This document shows, one piece after another, positions 9,961 to 19,181 of a stretch of 19,181 nt of DNA (position 1 is its first letter; every line of letters begins with the position of its first letter). The notes under the pieces were generated by a model. The model worked only from the letters and a program-made list of their open reading frames with translations. It made no database searches and was not told where the DNA came from. This DNA is from Seiridium cupressi (taxonomy: Eukaryota; Ascomycota; Sordariomycetes; Amphisphaeriales; Sporocadaceae), in assembly GCA_036674765.1 (NCBI GenBank), contig JARVKI010000202.1:1-19181 (forward strand), read 5' to 3'. The position numbers and the translations under genes were made by a program.

Positions 9961-10598
9961 GACGAGCCAGTACTCTCATCCGGCTCGTGGCTTCCTCGCT
10001 TCGGGGCCCGACCAGGTGAAGTTCGAGGTTTATTCGGTCCAGCGGGGCTCCTGAACTGGGGCCTCAGCAAGAAGGTTCGAAATGATGTTCCAATTCCACC
10101 CACTGGCGCTAGGAAGCTTTCATCCTGCGCGTCAAGCTTTCGGAGACAGCAGTATCCCGATATAAACAAACCAGAGAATTCCACACAGCGGCAGAACCAC
10201 GAATGGCAACTAATTGAGCTGGTCGTAAAGGCGACAACAAAGCAGATGGGTTGGAAATGAGAGATAGTCAGACGAGGCTCGAGAGTCGGGGGGCTGTAAA
10301 GCTGAAATTACAGTCCTGGATTAGGGGCAGTCCTTAGGGCTGAGCCAATGGCAGCGAAGCGACAGGCAGCAAAATAAAGCTTAGATCCAGCCCGCAGATA
10401 TTAGACAGGGGGGACGGAAGCGTCAGGTAGAGCTGTGCACGAGTGCTGCCACTAACATTCATGCGTCGTAGTCAATAAATAAGGAGCTTACAACGAATCA
10501 GTCGGTTGCTGACGGTGAGTTGATGTCCTAGAAGTTGGGAGTTTGGCCAAAGGTTCGTCCCGGTGATGAAGAGAGCGGTGAATCTGGGGGAATCGGGC

Positions 10599-10610
10599 TA
10601 CCTTAAGGTA
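10599..10610. promoter_or_regulatory. 12-bp perfect palindrome
   Basis: taccttaaggta reads identically on both strands and lies about 640 bp upstream of the 651-aa gene start. It could be a binding site for a dimeric factor, or one of many such short palindromes in fungal intergenic DNA. No functional support. Confidence 0.25.
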
Positions 10611-11504
10611 CCGTGAGATAATAGACAGCCCAAAGTGGAATGCTGGCCTCGATCTGAGGGCGGGGACGCGCAGTAGCCAGTAGCTTGCAAGGTGAAAGTG
10701 AAAGGGTCCAACAGATCAAACACGTTTGCGGATGATCTGTGAGTGCTGAGCCGAGCTGCCGGTGTCAAGCTGTGGAGTTCGCTATTGGCCTCGGGGTCTT
10801 TCTTTTCAAGGCCCCGGCTGCGAGGTCGATCCTGGTAACTAGGCAGGATTGGGCGAGTGGTTGGCGTAAGGTACGGCGATCATTGACCCTTAGGGGTTGT
10901 CATTTGCATGTTTGTGTGTTGCCCGGTGTAAGACGGATGATGCAGGTAACAAAAATCGTCAGCAGAATTGGGGCCGTCAAAGGTAACATCAGAATGCCAT
11001 CCTTCTGTGATGGTATTCAACTTGCGCATGCAACCCCCAGCGACCACGCGCGGAACTCTGTCGAGAGAGACCAAACTGTCGGTGTGAGACGCAAAGCACT
11101 GCAGAGGTAGCGATAGCGCAATGCAGGGTTGGATGCAGACTCTGTTGAAACCGGCTGTCAGTGTTCGATCTTGACACTGGTACCCGGCATTTGGAGGTGG
11201 GGATGGATTGATCTTCTAGTTGTGCCGTCCTTGTACCGCAAAGGATAAATCGGCATACCTATCAGCAGATGACGTTTGTCACCGGCGACAACCTTGCTTA
11301 TTAGTTGCTGGGATTTCACCAGGCTCAGTGACCAAGATGACGCTTCGACCGGCAACGTTTTTCAAGACACAACCAGCATGATTAATTTTGGGGTCGGACG
11401 GAATTTATGAACAGCTGCGGAATATTCGGGCCCATAATCTCGTCCCAATATCAGATGACTCCAAAATAGTGCTCAACGATCGCGAAGAAAACACACTCGG
11501 GTTC

Positions 11505-11522
11505 GGGATTCCTGGGAATCCC
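11505..11522. promoter_or_regulatory. 18-bp inverted repeat (8-bp arms, 2-bp centre)
   Basis: gggattcc and ggaatccc are perfect inverted copies around a TG centre, in the divergent region about 600 bp upstream of the GPI18 start. The form suits a dimeric DNA-binding protein, but no regulator can be named. Confidence 0.25.
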
Positions 11523-11691
11523 GCCTAGTCCTGTGATGTCCCTCAGGGGGAGAGAAAAAAGAAATTTCGCGATACCTAATAGTGTTCGAGAAGCTTACAA
11601 AGGGCCCCCATAATTGACCCCCACCTTCTACGTATTTCTGCCAAACTACTGTACCATCTTTCCAGCGCTGCCGGGACGCGAGAGCTCTACG

Positions 11692-11730
11692 TTCGAGCTC
11701 CATGTCCGAGCTCCATGTCCGAGCTCCAGA
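11692..11730 (+). repeat. Three tandem copies of a 13-bp unit
   Basis: Copies at 11692-11704, 11705-11717 and 11718-11730 follow the unit tccgagctccatg; copy 1 differs by one base and copy 3 by its last two bases. Each holds the palindrome gagctc, which occurs again just outside at about 11681 and 11729. A minisatellite-like stretch in intergenic DNA. Confidence 0.7.
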
Positions 11731-12120
11731 GCTCTCCCCTGCTCGGTCTGTCGGTAGTTTCAAAGTCACGTTCCCAGCCGAGACAAGCCAGGCGTTTTCA
11801 TGGCAATGTTTACATGCTTGATAGTGTTCCATATACCAGTTAATCCAGGAATGGCTGTGACATATTTTCCAAATCGCCTGATTCCATACCTACTTCATCA
11901 ACCGTAGACCTGCTGCTGAGTACCTACATGTAGCTGGAGCAATCTCACCAGCTGGCGCTCAGCCCCATAATTGCCGTCAGTTGCATTTCATTGTGGCTGT
12001 CAGGTCGCGTTTAGTTTCATTCGTGGCACCCAGGCCAGTCTCCCTTTCCATTACAAGCGCCAACATTTACAGTCAGGCCTAGACAAGGCCAAACAACCCG
12101 GCCATCGACATCGACTCAGT

Positions 12121-13617
12121 ATGGCCTCATTCATTCCGAGTCGACCCGCGCAGTTGCTGGTCACACTATTCATAGCCTGGAAAGCCTTTCTACTACTAAT
12201 TGCAGTTGGCAGTAGCCTCGGTCCGGCATATGATACGTCCTCTACCCTGATACATTCCCACGTGTCCTCCTCCAACGAATCGGTCTTCGATCTCGCCACA
12301 AAGTTGACAAGATGGGATGCCATCTATTTCGTCCAGTCGGCTCGTCGGGGCTACGTGTTTGAGCAAGAATGGGCTTTTGGGATGGGACTGCCAACCGCTA
12401 TCTCAACGTTAGTGAAAGGTGCGTGATCTCAGCCGCACGCGCTCTTGCGGAGCAAGCCGGCTCCGGTTTAGATGCGAAACCCGACTATCTCCTGGCCCGA
12501 TTCTCTTTTGGGAATCTCGGGGCCGGTATCTACAGGAGATGTTGAACTAATTCAATGTACAGTTTTTAGAAACCTCAAGCTCGATAGCAACGAATCACTT
12601 GAGCCATTGATTGGGGTTGGCATCTCTCATATTTCCCATCTGCTATCGGTGCTAGCTCTCTATGGGCTGGGCCTGAAGCTATACAATCAGCGAATTGCTC
12701 TTATTGCGGCACTGCTTCATATCCTTTCTCCTGCTGGACTCTTTCTTTCAGCACCATACAACGAGGCTACTTTCTCGTTCCTCACCTTTGCCGGCTTTCT
12801 GCTCTTATCTCAAGGATGTCTAGGTCAATCTCGAAGCATACTCGGCGACGGTGCCATTGTGGGATCCGGCATCATATTTGGTCTTGCCACCACATTTCGT
12901 AGCAACGGGATCCTGAACGGGATCCCCTTCGCCGCATACGCCTTTCTAGAAAGTTCACGGATTGTAAAGAACCCGAATGTAGTCAGCTTCAGGCGTCTTA
13001 CCGCCGTCGGCATCGGGGGCAGTTACATTGCGCTGGGCTCCATTGGCCCGCAAGCCCTAGCCTACCAACTTTTCTGTTCCGGCTCTTCCGTGACCGAGGC
13101 GAGACCTTGGTGTAGCAAGTGGCTCCCGAGCATTTACACGTTTGTGCAAGAACGGTATTGGTGAGTAATTTTAGGATCGCTCAAACGAAGAAATTTTCAA
13201 CTGACTCATTACAGGAATGTCGGGTTCCTTCGCTACTGGACCCCTGGTAACATTCCGCTATTCCTCCTTGCCGCCCCCATGATTTACTTACTGATGAAAT
13301 CGGGCTGGGAAATGCTTACGGGAGCTGTGGCGAGTGTCCAAAAGCAGAAAGACTTGAGTGATCCTCCGTTAGATGCATCGCTACTTATCGGAGCCATAGC
13401 TTTGTCACAACTACTTCTTGCTGGGGCAGCAGTCACAACGTACCATATCCAGGTAATCACACGGCTTTCTTCCGGACTTCCACTCTGGTACTTCTGGTTG
13501 GCACAAAAGCTCGTGGATTCCGGGACATCCAAATCAGCAGGCGGTGTGGTCATATACATGGTGATGTATGCGACTATTCAGGGGGCTTTGTTTGCATCAT
13601 TCCTACCACCAGCCTAG
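12121..13617 (+). CDS. GPI18: GPI mannosyltransferase II (PIG-V/GPI18 family), 3 exons
   Basis: An ER membrane enzyme that transfers the second, alpha-1,6-linked mannose from dolichol-phosphate-mannose to the glycosylphosphatidylinositol precursor; essential for GPI-anchored cell-wall proteins. Inferred exons: 12121-12418, 12563-13160 and 13215-13617, total 433 codons (432 aa), normal for fungal PIG-V. Introns: 12419-12562 (gtgcgt donor, aactaat branch site, cag) and 13161-13214 (gtgagt...cag). Family landmarks in order: LTRWDAIYFV (about residues 62-71, with the conserved WD), FEQEWAFG, ISHISHLLSVLALY, SPAGLFLSAPYNEATFSFL (about 154-172), TTFRSNGILNG (about 208-218), PWCSKWLPSIYTFVQERYW across the second splice into NVGFLRYW, and the C-terminal SFLPPA. 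Many hydrophobic segments, as expected for a polytopic enzyme. The chosen ATG precedes the first membrane helix and is the first in frame. No damage seen. Confidence 0.92.
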
Positions 13618-14154
13618 GTCTTGTTATTCATGTATCAACACCATCAGGTGGCCAAGCCTTCACGTATGGGCTTTGATTCCTTTGTCAGGGCGGCAAGCTC
13701 TCATGGCACGATATATTCAGCACTGTTGAATTATAAAGGAGTCCGGGCCTCGGATGGACTACCCAACTCCAGACAAGGTACAAATCCTCAACCTCACGTC
13801 CCAATCACGGTGAGGTTGCGTAAGCAATATATATATCAATGAGATCGAGGGGTACCGGTGGGGCGACGCCTTTTCCTTATCCTGGATGGCAGCAGAGACC
13901 ATAGGAATTGCAGCCAGAGCTGGGTATGCTGCAATTCCGGTATAGAAAAGAAAAGAGTTGTGGATCTAGGGCAATGATACATGCCTTACTATGTCTTAAT
14001 AATATATAAGAAATTCTTCTGACCTTTGTGTGATATTCAATACCCAAGCCTCACATAAAAACACTGCAAGTACAGCCGGTTTCTTTCGATACACAGGACT
14101 ACCAGACTCATGAAGTAACTTGGGATATATTCTCCGTTTGTACCATTACATGGC
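13618..14154. other. Intergenic region between GPI18 and the 5S rRNA gene
   Basis: About 540 bp, presumably the GPI18 3' untranslated region followed by spacer. Open frames are short (13621-13842) and unlike known proteins. The AT content rises after about 13980, with ttaataatatataagaaattc near 13997. No RNA gene or repeat recognised. Confidence 0.5.
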
Positions 14155-14273
14155 ACATACGACCATACGCACTAGAATACTCGGCATCCCGTCCGCTCTG
14201 CCCTAGATAAGCTGGTGACGGCTGGATTAGTAGTTGGATCGGTGACGGCCAGCGAATCCCCGGTGTTGTATGT
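14155..14273 (+). rRNA. 5S rRNA: 5S ribosomal RNA gene (possibly a divergent or pseudogene copy)
   Basis: 119 nt, the standard 5S length. It opens with acatacgaccata and closes with gttgtatgt, which pair as the terminal helix. Characteristic internal blocks follow in order: tcccgtccgctct, agataagctgg (A-box region), ggattagtagttgg (C-box region) and ccagcgaatcccc. A T-run follows immediately, as expected for RNA polymerase III. Single dispersed 5S genes are the rule in filamentous ascomycetes. From memory of fungal 5S genes, several positions look changed (for example agttggat where agttgggt is usual, and gctgg where gccag is usual). These may mark a variant or a lightly RIP-damaged pseudogene. 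Confidence 0.88.
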
Positions 14274-14292
14274 TTTTCGTTCTTCTTTTTTT
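14273..14292 (+). terminator. RNA polymerase III terminator of the 5S gene
   Basis: Five T residues begin at the last base of the 5S gene (14273-14277). A second run of seven T follows at 14286-14292 as a possible back-up. Confidence 0.7.
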
Positions 14293-15472
14293 AACGACTA
14301 ATAGTATAAACTTTTACAGGATGAGCTTGTGTTGCGGACTTTCCCGAATGTGGTGGACAGGCCCATTTTATAAGTAGAATAAAGTCAGCAGCCACTAATA
14401 TGCTTTATAGCGTAAAGGTTTGACCCTTTCGCAATCCCTATCCGGCAGGACCCCGCTAGCGCCACTGGTTTTTATTTGCGATTTAAGACGCCTACGCAAT
14501 TAAAGCTTCCGCATATTAAAAAGTCAATCGCAAATCAAATTGCGGGGAGCGCGCTAAAGATAATTAAGCCATTTAAACGCGGGCTTCTTTTCTTATATTT
14601 TTTCGGGTTTTTTTTTTCTATAATTATAAAATATTGATTATACCCTGCTTAAATGACACTTCCCGCCAAGGCAGACACCGATACACAACGCCATCTGATT
14701 TGTGGTCGATCCCAAACAGTTTATAAGGCTTTTTTAACCCTGCCTCTGTTAGGATACGGCCCCTCTTTCGCACAAGGGAGAGGCTCCTGGCTATCTACTC
14801 TTAAGATGTGGCTTCAGGCCAAAAGGATGGATAGCCTGATAAAGTATGCGTACACTCGACGCTAAAGGCACCCGGAGGCTCTAAACGTGTTAGGCGCTTT
14901 TAAGACATTTGGAAGTTTTTCCACAAATTCCAGTCGAACCGAAGGATAGCATCTATCCAACCATATCTTTACCTAGCAAAGATTATTCTTAAATTAACTC
15001 TTTTCGAATCTTTTAATCGCATATAATAAAACTTTTGAGATGTAGTCCAACCTTGTTCATTTTAGTCTGAACTTTTCGCGATTTGAGTGTTTTAGACTCG
15101 TTTGCGTGGCTGGTATTAGAAGCACTCGCCTAATAGTTGCTAAATCTCGAATTAGCTGTATCAGGTACAAAAAGAATCAAACGAATGCACAAATATAGAC
15201 GAAAACCCTTCCGAAGGGAAACGGAAATAAGTGTGGAGGCTGACCTGTGTTCATTTTGTGTGGACTTAGTAAAACCACTAGCAGACACGCCGGACTTGCC
15301 GTTATAGGGACCTTACCATTCAAGTTCCGGAGATCTCATCTATTCCGGCGTGACATGTGCCAGAAACACTGGCAAATATCAGGGGGAGAAATGAGTGTGA
15401 TTGAGATCTTGCTATCAGTATCTAGTAGAAGGTAAGACTCCCTACTTATCTGAGAATAGAGGCATGACTAGC
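14293..15472. other. Non-coding, partly degraded spacer
   Basis: About 1.2 kb without a recognisable gene. AT content is moderately raised in places (14560-14650, 14970-15080). Open frames at 14653-14865 and 15247-15435 resemble nothing I know. The inverted pair atttgcgatt (14474-14483) and aatcgcaaat (14526-14535) could form a 10-bp stem. The stretch may hold weakly RIP-affected transposon remnants, but no transposase motif or clear terminal repeat is visible. Confidence 0.45.
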
Positions 15473-15807
15473 TGATGCCGAATAGCCCCTTTCAGTCAGA
15501 TCGACTGACTGATACATGGTGATACATTGATGAAACTCTGAGACCTGATCGTCAGTCTATCAGACAAGTCTGACAGACTAGGATCCTTGAAGTCAATGCT
15601 TCCTGGTGTAAGGAACAGATGCCCTATCACTTGACATATTGTACTCTAGCTATATAAGACTGTCCTCTCGGCGATCAAGAATAGCTACAAGCTAAACAGG
15701 TATGAACTCTAATACAATAGAGGAATTAGAGAGTGCCTTCCCGTAATATCCTCGGGATAACCAAAGCCTGTAGGTGATATAACTTGTCCCTGTGAGCGTT
15801 CGTTACA
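15473..15807 (+). mobile_element. Putative solo LTR of a retrotransposon
   Basis: A 335-bp segment bounded by TG (tgatgccgaatagcccc) and CA (gagcgttcgttaca). It has a TATA-like box ctatataag at about 15650, at a promoter-like place inside an LTR, and small inverted motifs (tcagtc/gactga) near the left end. Flanking 5-mers are ctagc and ctaat, alike at three of five positions and differing by two transitions, so a mutated target duplication is possible but weak. No internal retrotransposon sequence adjoins, hence solo. I judged it on form, not on a matched family. Confidence 0.45.
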
Positions 15808-15811
15808 CTAA

Positions 15812-16526
15812 TCACTCCTGGATGGTCTGAAGATAATCGGCCACTGCTTTACTGAATATGTGGTCTCGGACAAGCTGGTCAGCAGACTCGACAATCCAAG
15901 TCTGGCAGTTTCTCTGCTTTATTCTCTTGCCAGGGTGTGTCTGAATGATTTTTGTTAGCATATACAGTCGCAATGAGAAAGGGAATGGATTTGTAAGGAG
16001 TACTTGCATTGTTAGTTGCAGAATTCAGGCTCTTCCCGGGTGTAGGAACCTTATAAGCACTGGCCTCAAATGTGCATACAGGCTTATCGTCACTTTTGTA
16101 ACGTCCCCCGTTAAACATGACTTTTTCGCTAAAGTGTCTGCCATCTACCCATTGTAACGGTATCCTTTTCATCGGCTTGCTGCTGGTCAGGTCGAAATTG
16201 AGACTACGCTTAACTTCGAACGTGAATCCTTCAGCGACACTACCAATAGCATGGACCATAACACCGACTTCAGGGTTTTTATGCGAGCGCACAAAATAAC
16301 CCCAATGGTTCTTATATGGATATCCATTAAATATCACTAACTCGACCATATACGCCCCAGCCGGGCCAGTGCTGGCCACGGCTGGAGGTTGGGGGCTTGC
16401 AGGATGGGAATTCGCGACCTTGATAGTCGATAGAGGCGGAGCAGGAGGCGGAGGAGGAGGCATAGTCGATCCAGGAGGGCTAGCTTGTTTCTTAGCAAAA
16501 ATAAGGGTATAGTGATTGCTAAGCAA
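15812..16526 (-). CDS. Small fungal protein of unknown function with proline-rich head, 2 exons
   Basis: Exon 1 is 16526-16008 and exon 2 is 15940-15812; the product is 215 aa. The 67-bp intron 16007-15941 starts gcaagt, has a gctaac branch site and ends attcag, so it is best read as a GC-AG intron. Using the nearby GT (gtactc) leaves the two conserved parts in different frames. After a poly-Pro stretch (about 23-31) comes a globular segment with MVELVIFNGYPYKNHWGYF, FEVKRS, KRIPLQWVDG and PVCTFEASAYKV. Exon 2 adds RNCQTWIVESADQLV and ends at DYLQTIQE. I recognise this as resembling a family of small, often lineage-expanded fungal hypothetical proteins with the same GYP..HW.YFVRSH and RNCQTW blocks; function unknown. 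No signal peptide. An alternative start at 16463 (MPPPPPP) would give 194 aa. Expression is not shown. Confidence 0.75.
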
Positions 16527-17420
16527 ATGGATAGATTCCGCAGCCTGATTTTACAGAAAGAGCTAAGGGGACTTTAATAACGTTGAAAAGCTGAATGATT
16601 TGGTGAAATTAGAGGACAGATGAGACATCTATTCCGTTTATATATAACACACTCTTCCTCATCAACCCCATAAAGATACGGCGCGTGTTGGTTGTGCTGG
16701 TCAACTCGGCCGCATGGGCAGAAATATGGACATGGTACTTTTACCGCCAGCTCCCTGCTGATGTGGCGTGTTTCGGCAAGATCTTCAACCTTGCCGTATG
16801 GATAGAGAGACTGACATAGCCTCTTTCTGACGAACCCATAATAATACAGCCCATATAGGGTACGATGGTCGCTCTCTCGGCGTAGATGGAAAATGGACAT
16901 GGCCATTATGTCTATAATAAGCATTACTACTTAAATGGCGCGTAACTGGACACATAAATCACCATGAGTGGAGTCCGCATAAAATAGATACGATAGTCCC
17001 TTAACACTATTGGTTGATACAGCTCCACACTAATATCTATAGCCGCCAGCGTTTAGAGATAGAGCCTTACTGGGACCCGATTCCGGCTTGCGATTCAGCC
17101 GAGAATACCCCAAGCAGGCATTTCCACCTGACACTTTCTTCCTAACATAGCAGCATGGAAGCCGACTCGATTATTTTTGGTGATTGGTCTCCATAGCTAC
17201 TGTACGAGAGATTGCGACTAAGCGCTACAATCTGGCCAGAAATGGGCAGACAAGAACCCGGTCTGAATTCGGACTAGTCTGCACATGGCTACGTGACATA
17301 CCTGTGCTCTACCTGCCTACGAGGGCGCATAGCTATCAACCTTTCAAAACTCGATTTTGCCGTTAGGGTAACTGCGACCACCCTTACCGCCTAGCAGAAA
17401 AGCAGCAGCTTTACTTCAGA
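16527..17420. other. Upstream region of the small-protein gene, no gene recognised
   Basis: About 0.9 kb between the start of the minus-strand small-protein gene and the AT block, presumably its promoter side. A 116-codon minus-strand frame (16574-16924) and a 60-codon plus-strand frame (17184-17366) resemble no known protein. The former is Tyr/Arg/Cys-rich and could be chance. An ATTGG (inverted CCAAT) lies at about 17009. Confidence 0.45.
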
Positions 17421-19181
17421 TTTTCGGTTTATTTAATAACTTTATTAATTTTAATTTTTAATTTAAATTTTATTTTAATTTATTAATTTAATATAATATA
17501 ATATTAAATATTAATAAATTAATTATTTTTATTAAATTAATTATTTAATTATATTAATTAATATAAATTAATATTTAATTAAACTTTTTTTATAATTTAT
17601 TATAATTTAAATATAAAATTAATAATATAAATTATTTAAAATAATTTAAAATTAAATTAATAATATAATATATTAATTTATAATATTTTATAAAATATTT
17701 TAAACGCGTTTATATAATATATTTTATTAATATAATATTATATTTAATTAAAAATTTTAATAAATTTAAAAAAAAGTTAATATATATATATAATATATAT
17801 ATATATTAAATAACGCACGATATTAAATAATATATTTATTTACGTTAATTAATATAAAACGGTATTTATTTTAATAATTACGCTTTTAATTAATTAAAAT
17901 TAATTAAAATCTTCCTTTTTAATTATTAAAGATTTATATATATAAATTCGCGTATTATATTTTTAACGCGTATTTTAAATTATTTACAACGAATATTATT
18001 TTAACGAGATTTTTATTATATTTATATTTTTTTTATTTTTAAATATTTTTCGCATTTTTAAAATAAGTATTTAATTATTTTATAATTTAATTTTTTTAAT
18101 ACGTTAGCGTTTATTTATTATTATAAATACCTTTTTAACTTTATTTAAACGCATTTTTAAAAAGGTAATATTTTATATTATTATTTTTATACTTTTTATA
18201 AAATATTTAATAATTTTTATTATTTAAATCAGGGAATTATTTAAATATTTAAAAACTTTTTTTTTAAAAAAATAAATTATTTTTATATTTTTAACAGGTT
18301 ATATAATATTTATAATATTTAAAATCGAGTTTTAATTTTAAATAAACCCGGAAACGTTAAAATCCGTAATTTTATATTTAATTTTAAAATAATATATTCC
18401 GGATTGAAAAAAATAAAGTTAAATTTTTTCAAATTAACTTTTACGTTTTTTTCGTTAAAAATTATAAAAAATACTTTTTTAAAAATAAAAATAAAAATTC
18501 TTTTTTATAATATATATTAATATTTAACGTATTAATCTTTTAATTAAATTATTATATAATTTTTTAAATAATTTAAATAACGTAATATTAAATAATTAAA
18601 AAAATAAAAAAATATATAAATATATATAATATTATAATATAATAATTTTTATAATACGTTTTAAATTCGTTTAAATAAAAAATTTTATATTTATTAAATA
18701 TTAATAAATAATATAAGTTTATTATACGTTTTTTTATATATTCGTTAAAATATTTAATAAAATTTACGTTTATTTTATTTATTATTTATATTATAAATAA
18801 ATTTATAATAAAATTATAAAACTTTATTTAAATATAATTAAAAGTATTAATAAATAATTAAAATTTAAAAAATTATAAAAATAAAAATTACGTAATAAAT
18901 TATTAAATTATAAAGTAAATTAATAAATTAAAATACACGGGTTATTATAAATTATAATAAATTAATAATAAAACTTATAATTAAAAAGAAATTTAATAAT
19001 ATTAATAAAAAATAAAAAAAATATATATAAAAAATATTTCTTATTTAAATAATTATTATTTTAATAATTAATTTAAATATTTATTTATTTATAAATAAAA
19101 CTTATTATACTTTAATAATTATATTTTTATTTATTAAAATTTAATATTTTTATTTTATATAACGTCTTTTATTAATATAAA
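17421..19181. repeat. AT-rich block, probably RIP-degraded repeat DNA (right flank)
   Basis: From about 17421 to the window end the sequence is nearly all A and T, with no credible coding frame. From about 17700 on, many of the surviving C residues sit in CG dinucleotides (acgcgt, aacgag, cgcg, tacgtt), while CA and its complement TG are rare. That is what strong RIP, which prefers CpA, would leave. The original element cannot be identified. Confidence 0.85.

Larger units (their letters stand above)
9961..12120. promoter_or_regulatory. 2.1-kb divergent intergenic region
   Basis: Separates the minus-strand 651-aa gene from the plus-strand GPI18 gene and should hold both promoters and 5' leaders. 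Open frames at 9889-10260 (+), 10739-11110 (+, non-ATG), 11158-11355 (-) and 11473-11832 (-) show no family resemblance and are not called. Small symmetric elements are present: taccttaaggta (10599-10610), gggattcctgggaatccc (11505-11522) and a 13-bp tandem repeat at 11692. No tRNA or other RNA gene was recognised. Confidence 0.6.

Noticed and set aside
10739..11110. 123-codon plus-strand frame as a gene or a ribosomal-peptide precursor
   Set aside because: It lacks an ATG start, has no signal peptide and no repeated core with KR-type processing sites. No precursor candidate was found elsewhere in the window.
11473..11832. 119-codon minus-strand frame
   Set aside because: It spans the 13-bp tandem repeat and a palindrome, has no recognisable domain, and lies in the divergent intergenic region.
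12419..12562. An open frame through the first GPI18 intron suggesting a frameshift in the gene
   Set aside because: A gtgcgt donor, an aactaat branch site and a cag acceptor remove it cleanly in the right phase, and the joined protein matches the PIG-V pattern and length.
14293..15240. A degraded DNA transposon
   Set aside because: Only a 10-bp inverted pair and raised AT content support it; there are no terminal repeats, target duplication or transposase motifs.
16574..16924. 116-codon minus-strand frame upstream of the small-protein gene
   Set aside because: No family resemblance, no convincing splice or promoter context; it could be chance in promoter-side DNA.

Overview
The window comes from a filamentous ascomycete (Pezizomycotina, probably Sordariomycetes; I cannot name the species). 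The signs are many short spliceosomal introns (about 52-144 bp, GT-AG with ctaac/ctaat branch sites), a dispersed single 5S rRNA gene, and a sharp compartment structure. An ordinary-composition gene island of about 17 kb sits between two extremely AT-rich blocks (1-~600 and ~17420-19181) that look like repeats destroyed by repeat-induced point mutation (RIP).

Layout from left to right. (1) AT-rich left flank with a 79-bp direct repeat whose two copies differ almost only by C/T and G/A changes. (2) A GC-richer junction at 601-1004. (3) An apparently intact 17-exon ABCC-type (MRP-like) full-length ABC transporter on the + strand, 1005-6667, about 1509 aa after splicing. (4) A convergent, 5'-degraded relic of a UstYa-family (DUF3328) oxidase-like gene on the - strand, 6974-~7542; both HxxHC motifs can be read across three exons. 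(5) A 651-aa serine-rich conserved fungal protein of unknown function on the - strand, 8005-9960. (6) A 2.1-kb divergent intergenic region. (7) The GPI mannosyltransferase II gene (PIG-V/GPI18 family) on the + strand, 12121-13617, with three exons. (8) A 5S rRNA gene at 14155-14273. (9) Partly degraded non-coding DNA, ending in a putative solo LTR (15473-15807). (10) A two-exon gene for a small proline-rich-headed fungal protein of unknown function on the - strand, 15812-16526, with a likely GC-AG intron and the LTR lying 4 bp beyond its stop codon. (11) The AT-rich right flank.

How the genes fit together. GPI18 and the 651-aa gene look like housekeeping or conserved genes. The ABCC transporter and the UstYa-like relic are the type of pair found in secondary-metabolite clusters (UstYa proteins are tailoring oxidases in fungal ribosomal-peptide and related pathways). 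The UstYa gene is damaged, and I found no precursor peptide or core synthase gene in the window. The most economical reading is the eroded edge of a former metabolite locus beside a RIP-affected isochore, with the transporter retained. That is an inference from gene content, not something demonstrated here.
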